NCBI GenBank assembly: GCA_964371055.1
Contig: CAYJLF010000038.1
Span: 1 to 11,551, forward strand
Direction of reading: 5' to 3'
DNA: 11,551 bases
Source of the DNA: CAYJLF01 sp964371055
Lineage (GTDB): Bacteria; Eisenbacteria; RBG-16-71-46; CAIMUX01
Positions 1-6,925 of the stretch are shown one piece after another. Below the pieces are notes generated by a model, which ran no database searches, had not been told where the DNA came from, and saw nothing but the letters and a program-made list of their open reading frames with translations. The position numbers were made by a program, and so were the translations under genes. The stretch's first letter is position 1. Every line of letters begins with the position of its first letter.

Positions 1-1219
1 CCGCGTCGATGCACGTGTTCAGGTTGTTCTTGATCTCGTTGAAGTCGCCCTGATACGTCTCCGTGATCTTCGCCGGGATGTCCCCCTTGCTGATCCGGTC
101 CACATACGTCGCCGCCACGTTCAAGGGACCCACCACCGCGTCCAGGGTCGCGTTCACCCCCTGCACGATCTCGCGATAGGCGCCCTGGAACCGCGAGGCG
201 TCACCCCGCGTGGCCAGCTTCCCGGCGACCGCACTCTGCGAGAGCATTCCGGTCTCCGCGACCAGGCCGCGCAGTGATTGCACCGTCGTGTTGACCGCCG
301 GTGTGATCTCGTCCTGGCCGTCTTTCGCCGTCAGTTCCACGGAAAGGTCGCCGAGGGCGATCTTCTGCATGCTCCCCACCACGTTCTGCTGGAGGTCGTC
401 GGCGAAGCTGTCCATCGCCTCCGACAGCTGGCCCACCTCGTCGCGGCGCGTCAGTCGCAGGCGATTGCCGAGGTGCCCCTTCGCCAGCTCCTGCATCATC
501 TCGACCCCGCGCTGCAGCGGACGGCTGATGCTCCGCGCGAGCTGGAGGCCCAGGATCGCGGCCAGGATGAGGGCTCCGGCGGCGACGATCAGCAGAAGGA
601 TCGTGGCCCGGCGGGCGCTGGCCTGCGCCTGCGCCAACGTGGCCGTCACCTCCCCGTTCGTGTGCGCGAGGACGAGGTTCAGCTTCTCCTGGGCCGCGAG
701 CGAGCTCTTGCGCGCGGCGAGCGACGCCTCGAACACCTGCTGGTCGAGCGTGAGGATGGCCGGGTCGTCGAGCGCATAGCCCGATGCGACCATCGAGTCC
801 TTTCGCTCGGAGAGGGAGCGCACCTGCTGGTGGTCGTTCTTCCAGGCGTTCCAGGTCGGAACGAAGGCGTTCCAAAGCTGATCCGCCTCCGCTTCCCGCG
901 GGAGGCTCGTGAAGGTCTTCCAGGCCGCGTCCGCCTTCTCCCAGTACTGGTCGATCCAGACGTACTGCGCCTTGCGCACGTCCGGTTGCATCATCCGGGG
1001 GTTGATCAGACCCCGTTCCCCGACCCAGATGGCCATCCGCGCTTCACTCAGAGCACCCAGCGACTGGACCTCCGGCACGCTCTTCAGCCCGATGTCCCGC
1101 ACGGAGCCGCTGGTCTGCTGGAGCGCCAGGAATCCGACCAGGCCGACCACGCCGGCCAGAAAGGCCACCGCGAGGAATCCGCCCGTCAGCTTGGTCCCGA
1201 TCTTCACGTTGTCGAGCAT
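1..1219 (-). CDS. Methyl-accepting chemotaxis protein, N-terminal 406 residues (3' end outside window)
   Basis: This is a membrane chemoreceptor that would pass ligand signals to the CheA kinase encoded just upstream. Reading the minus strand from the ATG at 1219-1217, the frame stays open to the left edge. Residues about 11-33 are a first membrane helix (GGFLAVAFLAGVVGLVGFLA). Residues about 35-200 are a mostly helical periplasmic sensor of four-helix-bundle type. A second membrane helix lies at about 204-228 (ILLLIVAAGALILAAILGL). A HAMP domain follows, with the signatures ISRPLQ and DEVGQLSEAMDSF. Further HAMP-like units then appear (IALGDLSVEL, DRISKGDIPAKI), so this is a poly-HAMP receptor. 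The conserved methyl-accepting signalling hairpin is not reached. A GAGGAGAGGA stretch just upstream suits the chosen start; an in-frame ATG at 1240-1238 would put that ribosome site inside the gene. It lies 77 bases after the cheA stop on the same strand. Confidence 0.9.
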   Translation of the reverse strand, partial: MLDNVKIGTKLTGGFLAVAFLAGVVGLVGFLALQQTSGSVRDIGLKSVPEVQSLGALSEARMAIWVGERGLINPRMMQPDVRKAQYVWIDQYWEKADAAWKTFTSLPREAEADQLWNAFVPTWNAWKNDHQQVRSLSERKDSMVASGYALDDPAILTLDQQVFEASLAARKSSLAAQEKLNLVLAHTNGEVTATLAQAQASARRATILLLIVAAGALILAAILGLQLARSISRPLQRGVEMMQELAKGHLGNRLRLTRRDEVGQLSEAMDSFADDLQQNVVGSMQKIALGDLSVELTAKDGQDEITPAVNTTVQSLRGLVAETGMLSQSAVAGKLATRGDASRFQGAYREIVQGVNATLDAVVGPLNVAATYVDRISKGDIPAKITETYQGDFNEIKNNLNTCIDA

Positions 1220-1248
1220 GTTCGTCCTCTCCTCACCCATCTGTTACG

Positions 1249-1270
1249 GACGGCGGGTTCTTCCGCCGTC
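1249..1270 (-). other. Intercistronic hairpin between cheA and the receptor gene
   Basis: A perfect 8-bp inverted repeat, GACGGCGG (1249-1256) and CCGCCGTC (1263-1270), encloses a 6-base loop. It lies in the 77-base gap after the cheA stop and about 30 bases before the receptor start. On the minus strand it is not followed by a run of T, so it is not a typical intrinsic terminator. It could tune the relative expression of the two genes or stabilise a processed transcript end. The role is inferred; the structure is read directly. Confidence 0.55.
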
Positions 1271-1296
1271 GCCCCCCCGGGCGCCGCGCCTCTGCG

Positions 1297-3978
1297 TCAC
1301 GCGGCGAGTTTCAACATCAGATCCGTGGCGCCATCGAAGGTGCGTCCCTCGCGAGCCATCGCCGCCAGGCCGGCCGGGTCGAGGATCAGCCCGACGCGCC
1401 CGTCGCCCAGGATCGCCCCTCCCGACACTCCCCCGATCCGGCCGAAGCCTTCACCCAGCGACTTGGCCACCACCTGTTGCTGTCCCAATAGCTCGTCCAC
1501 CATGACGGCGGAGTGCCGGGCGCCGTCGTCGACGATCACCAGGAGCGCCTGCGAGACGTCCTCGTTCGCCCCCGGGATCCGGAAGAGGCGATGCATGCGG
1601 ATGATCGGGATGAGCCGGCCCCGGAGCAGAACCATCTCGCCGCGCCCGGTCACGGTCGAAACGCTCCCCGGCTCGGGCCGGAAGCTCATCTGGATCGACA
1701 CGGTCGGCAGGATGTAGCGCTGTTCCCCGACGCGGATCAGCATGCCGTCGGTGATCGCCAGGGTCAGCGGCAGCTTGACGCTGAAGGTGGTGCCCAGTCC
1801 CGCGCTCGACGCGATCTCGACCCTTCCCTGCAACGAGGTGATGGCCCGTTTGACCACGTCCATCCCCACGCCCCGGCCGGACACCTCGGTGATCCGCTCC
1901 GCGGTGGAGAATCCGGGTTCGAAGATCAGGTTCCAGACCTCGGTATCGGTCAGGTTCTTGTCGCTCTCGATCAGGCCCCGGTCGACCGCCTTCTGCACGA
2001 TCTTCTCGCGGTCCAGCCCCTTGCCGTCGTCCTCCATCCGGACCACGACATTGCCGCCGGCATGGAAGGCCGAGAGCCAGACGGTACCGCCGGCCGCCTT
2101 GCCCGACGCCTGGCGACTCTCCGGCCGTTCGATCCCATGGTCGACGGCGTTGCGGATCATGTGCACGAGAGGGTCGCCGATCACATCGACCATGTTCCGG
2201 TCGATCTCGGTCTCCTCGCCGCTGGCGATGAACTCGACCTTCTTGCCGCTCTTGTGCGCGAGATCGCGCACCAGGCGGTTCATCTTCTGGAAGGTGGCCT
2301 TGAGCGGGACCATCCGCATCGACATCGAGAGGTCCTGCAGTTCGCGCACGATCTTCCCGGCGTGGGACACCTTCCGCTGCAGGTCGACCTGCTGGCCACC
2401 CCGCACCAGCGGGTCCTGTGCCACCATCGACTGCGCGATGACGAGTTCGCCCACCATATCGATGAGGCGATCGAGCCGGTCGGTGCGGACGCGAACGCTG
2501 GAGTCGGACGATGCGTCCCCTCCGGCCGTCTTGCGCGCGCTCCTCACCCCGCGACCGGCCTCGTTCGCGGTGGCGGCGGCGACGGCGTTGGCGGGGTTGG
2601 ACGCCTCCCCCGCGGGCGCGACCTGGTCGGTCTCGTCCGGTTCGGCGGTCCCGCCGACGGCGAAGTCGCCGTTCACTCCGGCCGCTTCCGGATCCGCCAG
2701 CACGGCCAGGAGGTCCGCATAGCCGTCGGGAGCGGTCAACGGCTCCCCGTTCAGGGCCCCGTGCACGCGTTCCACCAGTTCCTTCAGCATGTCGGTCGAA
2801 CGCAGGGCCAGATCGGCGTACCCGCCGGCGCAGCGGATCTCCCGGTCGCGCATGCGCGAAAGGAGATTCTCGGCCCGGTGCGCGACCTCGGTCAGAAGCT
2901 TGATGCCGAGAAAGCCGGAGGTTCCCTTCACCGTGTGGAAGGCGCGGAAGACGGTGTTGACCGCCTCGACGCTGTCCGGGTCGATTTCAAGCTCCAGCAA
3001 GGCGGCTTCCGAGGCCTCGACCAGATCCCGCGATTCCGTGACAAAGTCCCCGAGGAGCGTCGGATCGGCGTCGGCCGGGAGTCCCTCGAGCAGAGAGGCG
3101 GCGGCGAGACTCAAAGCGGGAGCGACTGCCGTCGTCTTGGGCACCAGGTCGAGCCGCGGAGGGCTCACCACCGGCGCCGCCACCTCGGCCATCGGCAGAG
3201 GATCCCGCGCCGCGGAGTCCGTTGTCCCGGAGACGGCCGGCATGCCGCCCGAGTCCGCTTCGCCGAGTTCTCCACCCTCTCCGGCTGACTGCATTTCCGC
3301 CAGCTCGGAGGAGACAAGATCGGCCGCTTCTTCGAGCAAACGGCACGCTTCGGTGAAGGCTTGCGCCGGATCCTCGACCGACCCCAGGCGCATCGACGCC
3401 ACCTGATCGGCCGCCTGTACACAGCGCCGTCGGCACTCGTCCGGCAGCGATGAGTCAGCGCCCAGCACGCGAAAGGTCTCCTCGATCGGCGCCAATTCCT
3501 GGGTGGCGTTCCAGTCGACCTGGACGAGACGGGACGCGAGGCGATGCAACGCCATCGGACCCCGCTCGAGTTCCGGGGCATCGGAAGCGGCCGGGGTGAC
3601 CCCCCCACCGGAGCCGGCGGCCTGAATCGCCTGATCGCGCCACGAGGTCAGCGCGCGGCGGGCATCGATGGCCGCCAGCCACGCATCGGGATCGATCTCG
3701 GTCGTCAGAAGCCGGTGCGCAACCCGCACGCCATCCATGGCGAGCGTCCGCGATTCTGACGCCGGTACGTCGCCCCCGAGCACCTCGAGACTGAGCTCAA
3801 GCAGGCCGGAAACCATCGCCAGATCGTCCGCGTCCTTCAGCATGCCCCTCCCCATACACTCGTCGCCTATGGCGACGGCGGTGCGCCTTGCGCTGTCCCG
3901 TCCGGACAACCATTCCCTTGGCATCTGATCGGGATTCGGCCACAGCCTCTTTACTCCTCTTGCGCCAGCGGGAGTCAC
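1297..3978 (-). CDS. cheA: Chemotaxis histidine kinase CheA with long N-terminal extension
   Basis: CheA autophosphorylates on a histidine and passes the phosphate to response regulators under control of chemoreceptors. This protein has 893 residues. Residues 1-300 are a helical, acidic/alanine-rich region I do not recognise. An HPt domain at about 305-430 carries the phosphorylation site His348 in FHTVKG. A low-complexity Ala/Gly linker runs from about 432 to 488, with no recognisable P2 domain. The dimerisation helices begin at about 490 (VRVRTDRLDRLIDMVGEL). The ATPase domain has the N box HMIRNAVDHGIE (Asn610), the DDGKGLD box and the GRGVGMD box (701-707). A CheW-like receptor-coupling domain fills about 750-893 (from LAITDGMLIRVGEQRYILP). 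All catalytic motifs are intact. The start taken is GTG at 3978 with GAGG about 5 bases upstream; ATG codons at residues 19 and 42 are alternatives. The receptor gene follows on the same strand. Confidence 0.95.
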   Translation of the reverse strand: MTPAGARGVKRLWPNPDQMPREWLSGRDSARRTAVAIGDECMGRGMLKDADDLAMVSGLLELSLEVLGGDVPASESRTLAMDGVRVAHRLLTTEIDPDAWLAAIDARRALTSWRDQAIQAAGSGGGVTPAASDAPELERGPMALHRLASRLVQVDWNATQELAPIEETFRVLGADSSLPDECRRRCVQAADQVASMRLGSVEDPAQAFTEACRLLEEAADLVSSELAEMQSAGEGGELGEADSGGMPAVSGTTDSAARDPLPMAEVAAPVVSPPRLDLVPKTTAVAPALSLAAASLLEGLPADADPTLLGDFVTESRDLVEASEAALLELEIDPDSVEAVNTVFRAFHTVKGTSGFLGIKLLTEVAHRAENLLSRMRDREIRCAGGYADLALRSTDMLKELVERVHGALNGEPLTAPDGYADLLAVLADPEAAGVNGDFAVGGTAEPDETDQVAPAGEASNPANAVAAATANEAGRGVRSARKTAGGDASSDSSVRVRTDRLDRLIDMVGELVIAQSMVAQDPLVRGGQQVDLQRKVSHAGKIVRELQDLSMSMRMVPLKATFQKMNRLVRDLAHKSGKKVEFIASGEETEIDRNMVDVIGDPLVHMIRNAVDHGIERPESRQASGKAAGGTVWLSAFHAGGNVVVRMEDDGKGLDREKIVQKAVDRGLIESDKNLTDTEVWNLIFEPGFSTAERITEVSGRGVGMDVVKRAITSLQGRVEIASSAGLGTTFSVKLPLTLAITDGMLIRVGEQRYILPTVSIQMSFRPEPGSVSTVTGRGEMVLLRGRLIPIIRMHRLFRIPGANEDVSQALLVIVDDGARHSAVMVDELLGQQQVVAKSLGEGFGRIGGVSGGAILGDGRVGLILDPAGLAAMAREGRTFDGATDLMLKLAA

Positions 3979-4243
3979 GACCTCGCGCCGAACGACGAGG
4001 CCCCGACGACCACACCAGGAATCCGGATCAGCGGACGACGGGGAGATTCCCTCGCAGCGGCGTCACGGTCCCTCCTTGCCGGTCCGAGAAAGCTCGGCGT
4101 ATGCTTCCCACGCGCCCATCGCACGCTCGGCGCGCTCTGTCCCGATTCGAGGGCTTGCCATGACACATTCAATGCGCCCTATAACCCACTGTGCCACAAA
4201 CTATTACACTGTGACGACCCTGACGCAAACGGGCAACCGGAGG
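3979..4243. promoter_or_regulatory. Divergent intergenic region between cheA and the hydrolase gene
   Basis: This 265-base region lies between two divergently transcribed genes and should hold both promoters. The stretch from about 4160 to 4210 is clearly richer in A and T than its surroundings. On the plus strand TTGCCA (4155-4160) and TATAAC (4180-4185) resemble -35 and -10 boxes, but the 19-base spacing is long; TATTAC (4202-4207) is another possible -10 box. I see no convincing coding sequence. Small open frames on both strands have no recognisable protein features and overlap the cheA 5' end. Promoter assignment is tentative. Confidence 0.4.
4187..4213. repeat. Paired CACTGTG direct repeat, possible operator
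   Basis: CACTGTG occurs at 4187-4193 and again at 4207-4213, so the copies start exactly 20 bases apart, close to two helical turns. Each copy is itself a CAC-N-GTG near-palindrome. The pair spans the AT-rich patch and overlaps a possible -10 box (TATTAC). This layout would suit a dimeric regulator binding one DNA face. A 7-base repeat can occur by chance, so the regulatory reading is inference. Confidence 0.3.
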
Positions 4244-5659
4244 ATGGATCGCGCCGCCGGTCGGACGAGGTGTTCAAAACCGCTGCGCCGGGACCGGAAC
4301 GCGGCGCTCCGACGCGCTCTGCGCCTCGGTCTCTGCATCCTTCTCCTCGCCGCTACGGCCGGAAGTGGGTATGGATGGGAGATCGGCCACCGGACTTTGA
4401 CTTGGCAGGATCCCGCCCGGGGCGGCCGGAGCATACAGACCGAGGTCTATTACCCGGCCGACCTCGGGGGCGAAGGAGTGCCGGTCGGTGGGGATGGCAG
4501 TGTCCTCTTCCCCGCGGTCGTCTTCGGCCATGGGTATCTGATGACCGTCGACGCCTACGCCTTCCTCTGGGAGGGGCTGGTCCCCGCCGGGTACATCGTC
4601 GCGCTGCCGCGGACGGAAGGGAATCTTCTGCCTGATCACGAGGAGTTCGGCCTCGACCTCGCCTTTCTCGCCGACCAGCTGCGCGCGGAGACCGAGCTTC
4701 CGGGCTCGTTCCTCCATCAACGCGTCGCACCCGAGGCCGCGGTGGCGGGGCACTCGATGGGAGGCGGCGCCAGTATCCTGGCCGCGTCCGGCAGCAGCAC
4801 GATCACGGCAGTCTTCAACTTCGCCGCGGCGAATACGAACCCATCCGCCATCGCGGCCGCGCCCGGCGTGACAGCCTGGACGCTGATGCTCTCGGGCTCC
4901 GTCGACTGTGTCGCGCCACCCGAGCAGCACCAGATCCCGATCCACGAGGCTCTCGGCTCGGACTGCCGCACGCACGTCACGCTGACCGGAGCCAGCCACT
5001 GCCAATTTGCCGCCTCGAACTTCTACTGCAATCTCGGCGAAGGAGGTTGTTCGCCTCCGACCATCACGCGCGCCCAGCAGCAGGCGCTGACCCTCGCGCT
5101 GGTGTATCCCTGGCTCGCCGCGAGGCTTCGGAACGACCCCGCCGGCTGGTCGGAGTTCCAGGACCTCCTCGCTTCGCACGGCGGGATCACCTGGGAGCAG
5201 GATTGCGCGGTGGCCTCGGCGCCGGATCTGGCCGGCGACCCGCGCGCTCCTGATCCTCGAAGCGGAGACGGCGACTCCGCCGGCCACCGGGATCCGGTGC
5301 GTCCCCCCCAGGGGCGGTTCGTGATCCCGATCACGGTCGGGCCGAATCCGTTCCGGCCGGCTGAGGAACTCACGGCCGCGCTTGGGTTCCGCCTCGCGCG
5401 CGCGAAACCCGACCTCGAACTCATGATCTTTGCCGCGGACGGGCGCTGTGTCCGTACGCTCTGTCCGACATACTCCGGCGCAACGGGCGCAAGGGGCGAG
5501 CACGCGGTGAACATGAGTGCCGTGTGGGATGGCCGGGACGGGCACGGCCTGCCGCTACCGTCGGGGATCTACTACGCTCGCGCCCTTCTTTCGCTTCGTG
5601 ACGATCCGGAGGAAGAGCTTCCAGGGGAGGCGCAGGGCAGCATCGTCCTTCTGCGCTAA
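4244..5659 (+). CDS. Secreted cutinase/PETase-like alpha/beta hydrolase with C-terminal FlgD-like sorting domain
   Basis: This 471-residue protein is a probable exported serine esterase. An arginine-rich start is followed by a hydrophobic core (RLGLCILLLAATAGSGYGW, about 27-45), which is a signal peptide. The hydrolase domain spans about 46-305. It has the nucleophile elbow GHSMGGG (Ser171), Asp221 in SGSVDCVAP and His252 in GASHC. The spacings Ser-Asp 50 and Asp-His 31 nearly match cutinases and PETase, and GHSMGGG and GASH are typical of that family. FGHGYLM would form the oxyanion loop. A Pro/Asp/Gly-rich linker (about 320-360) leads to a FlgD-like Ig domain (from VGPNPFRP to the C-terminus, including WDGRDGHG and PSGIYYARA). 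Start choice: ATG 4244 immediately precedes the signal peptide, although GGAGG abuts it with no spacer; in-frame ATG codons at 4076, 4160 and 4172 would add an unlikely leader. The substrate is unknown; a lipase or another ester hydrolase is possible. Confidence 0.85.
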   Translation: MDRAAGRTRCSKPLRRDRNAALRRALRLGLCILLLAATAGSGYGWEIGHRTLTWQDPARGGRSIQTEVYYPADLGGEGVPVGGDGSVLFPAVVFGHGYLMTVDAYAFLWEGLVPAGYIVALPRTEGNLLPDHEEFGLDLAFLADQLRAETELPGSFLHQRVAPEAAVAGHSMGGGASILAASGSSTITAVFNFAAANTNPSAIAAAPGVTAWTLMLSGSVDCVAPPEQHQIPIHEALGSDCRTHVTLTGASHCQFAASNFYCNLGEGGCSPPTITRAQQQALTLALVYPWLAARLRNDPAGWSEFQDLLASHGGITWEQDCAVASAPDLAGDPRAPDPRSGDGDSAGHRDPVRPPQGRFVIPITVGPNPFRPAEELTAALGFRLARAKPDLELMIFAADGRCVRTLCPTYSGATGARGEHAVNMSAVWDGRDGHGLPLPSGIYYARALLSLRDDPEEELPGEAQGSIVLLR

Positions 5660-5702
5660 TCATTCGGTAGCGGTCTGCGTCCAGCGCGTCGGGGCTGTGC
5701 GT

Positions 5703-5764
5703 GTTCCGGCACGCGCGGTCCGGCCCGCGCGTTCCGGCCCGCGCGGTCCGGAACGGATCGTTTT
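5703..5764 (+). terminator. Terminator-like inverted repeat after the hydrolase gene
   Basis: GTTCCGGCACGCGCG (5703-5717) pairs with CGCGCGGTCCGGAAC (5740-5754), leaving a two-base internal mismatch. Six bases after the right arm, TTTT follows at 5761-5764 on the plus strand. It begins about 43 bases after the hydrolase stop and lies between convergent genes, where it could stop transcription of the plus-strand gene. The loop is itself a repeat, so alternative pairings exist. Confidence 0.5.
5706..5754. repeat. 14-bp tandem repeat, about 3.5 copies
   Basis: The units are CCGGCACGCGCGGT (5706-5719), CCGGCCCGCGCGTT (5720-5733) and CCGGCCCGCGCGGT (5734-5747), followed by a partial CCGGAAC. Copies differ at only one or two positions. 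The array lies wholly in the gap between the hydrolase gene and the ene-reductase gene and supplies both arms of the terminator-like structure there. Confidence 0.8.
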
Positions 5765-5767
5765 CCG

Positions 5768-6835
5768 CTATCCCACCGCCCACGCGTATTGCTTGGGCCA
5801 CGGCGGAGGTTGCCCCAACTCGAGGGCGGCGCGCATCGGCCAGTGTGGATCGCGCAGCATCGCACGTCCGATCAGCACCAGATCGGCCTTCCCCTCGCGC
5901 ACGATCCGGTCTGCCTCCGGCGCCAGCGAGATCATCCCCACGGCCCCGGTCATGACGCCGGCCTCGTGACGGATCCGCGCCGCGAAGGGGACCTGGTAGC
6001 CGGGCCCGACCGGAACCTGCTGCTGCGGGACCGCACCGCCCGAGGAGCAGTCGACCAGATCGACTCCGGCCTGCTGCAGAGCGCGCGAAAGAACGACCGC
6101 CTCGTCCACGTCCCACCCCCCGGCGACCCAGTCGGTCGCGGAGATCCGCGCCAGGAGCGGCCGGTCCTCTGGCCACGCAGCCCGCACCCTGCGCGCCACC
6201 TCCAGCGGGAACCGGAGACGATTCTCGAGCGATCCTCCATAAGCGTCGGTGCGCTGGTTCGTGAGCGGCGAGAGAAACTGGTGCAAGAGGTAGCCGTGCG
6301 CCAGGTGGATCTCGACCAGATCGAAACCGGCCTCACCCGCGCGGTGCGCCGCCGCGGCGAAACGCTCGGCGATCCCCTCGAGCTCCGTCGCCGTGAGTGC
6401 GCGCGGCGTGCGGTAACCGTCGGCAAAGGGGAGCGGGGACGGCGCGACCGGCTCCCATCCCCCTTCGCTTTCCGGCACCGGGCCACGCCCGGCGTAGGGC
6501 GGCCGCGTGCCGGCCTTCCGCCCCGCATGCGCGATCTGGATCCCCGCCACGGCTCCCTGTTCGCGCACGAAGCGGGCGATCGGCCGCCAGGCATCGATGT
6601 GTGCGTCATCCCAGAGACCGCAGTCGGCCGGACTGATCCGCCCTCCGGGATCGATCGCCGTCGCCTCGGCGACGACCAGGCCGGCCCCCCCCGCCGCCCT
6701 CGCCCCCAGGTGCGTGAGGTGCCACTCGGTCGGGTGGCCCCCCACCGCGGCGGAGTACATGCACATCGGGCTGAGGGCGATCCGATTCCGAAACGTGACA
6801 GCGCGAAGCTCGAAGGTCTCGAAGAGATGTGGCAT
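5768..6835 (-). CDS. NADH:flavin oxidoreductase of the Old Yellow Enzyme family (NamA/YqjM/XenA-like)
   Basis: This 355-residue cytoplasmic flavoenzyme should reduce activated C=C bonds, nitro compounds or similar electrophiles using FMN and NAD(P)H. It is a single TIM-barrel domain of normal length. SPMCMYS near the N-terminus carries Cys25 and Tyr27, the flavin-tuning cysteine and active-site tyrosine of the YqjM-like class. EIHLAHGYLLHQFLSP supplies the paired substrate-binding histidines His177 and His180. The family signature RTDAYGGSLENR spans 195-206, and IGRAMLRDP (Arg324 region) binds the FMN phosphate. The start ATG at 6835 gives the usual N-terminus; only a distant GGAG lies upstream. 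It follows the MFS gene by 90 bases on the same strand, so co-expression is plausible, perhaps coupling detoxification to transport. The physiological substrate cannot be read from sequence. Confidence 0.93.
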   Translation of the reverse strand: MPHLFETFELRAVTFRNRIALSPMCMYSAAVGGHPTEWHLTHLGARAAGGAGLVVAEATAIDPGGRISPADCGLWDDAHIDAWRPIARFVREQGAVAGIQIAHAGRKAGTRPPYAGRGPVPESEGGWEPVAPSPLPFADGYRTPRALTATELEGIAERFAAAAHRAGEAGFDLVEIHLAHGYLLHQFLSPLTNQRTDAYGGSLENRLRFPLEVARRVRAAWPEDRPLLARISATDWVAGGWDVDEAVVLSRALQQAGVDLVDCSSGGAVPQQQVPVGPGYQVPFAARIRHEAGVMTGAVGMISLAPEADRIVREGKADLVLIGRAMLRDPHWPMRAALELGQPPPWPKQYAWAVG

Positions 6836-6925
6836 ACGATCGAGAGTACTCCACGGCGGTCCCGTCCGCCAATTCGCCCTGTCGGTCGCGAGGGCGGCCT
6901 CCGGGGAAACCGCCCGGGCCGATGC
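6836..6925 (-). other. Short gap between MFS and ene-reductase genes
   Basis: These 90 bases separate two genes on the same strand. A small inverted repeat GGCGG (6855-6859) and CCGCC (6866-6870) with a 6-base loop is present, but in sequence this GC-rich it is weak and lacks a T run. There is no strong terminator, so read-through from the transporter gene to the ene-reductase gene is likely. Confidence 0.3.

Noticed and set aside
278..1717. Long plus-strand open frame of 479 codons
   Set aside because: It lies opposite the receptor and the cheA 3' end, has no domain features and is rich in Arg, His and Pro, as expected from antisense of GC-rich coding DNA.
1513..3288. Plus-strand open frame of 591 codons
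   Set aside because: It is antisense to cheA, whose kinase motifs are complete on the minus strand; composition (His, Arg, Asp, Gly rich) is that of a shadow.
3975..4172. Small minus-strand open frame of 65 codons before cheA
   Set aside because: It has no ribosome site or recognisable features, overlaps the cheA start and covers the likely promoter region.
4076..4243. N-terminal extension of the hydrolase from an upstream ATG at 4076
   Set aside because: It would place 56 residues of non-coding character before a clear signal peptide and run through the AT-rich promoter-like patch.
4274..5545. Minus-strand open frame of 423 codons
   Set aside because: It is antisense to the hydrolase, which has an intact catalytic triad and signal peptide; no recognisable protein on this strand.
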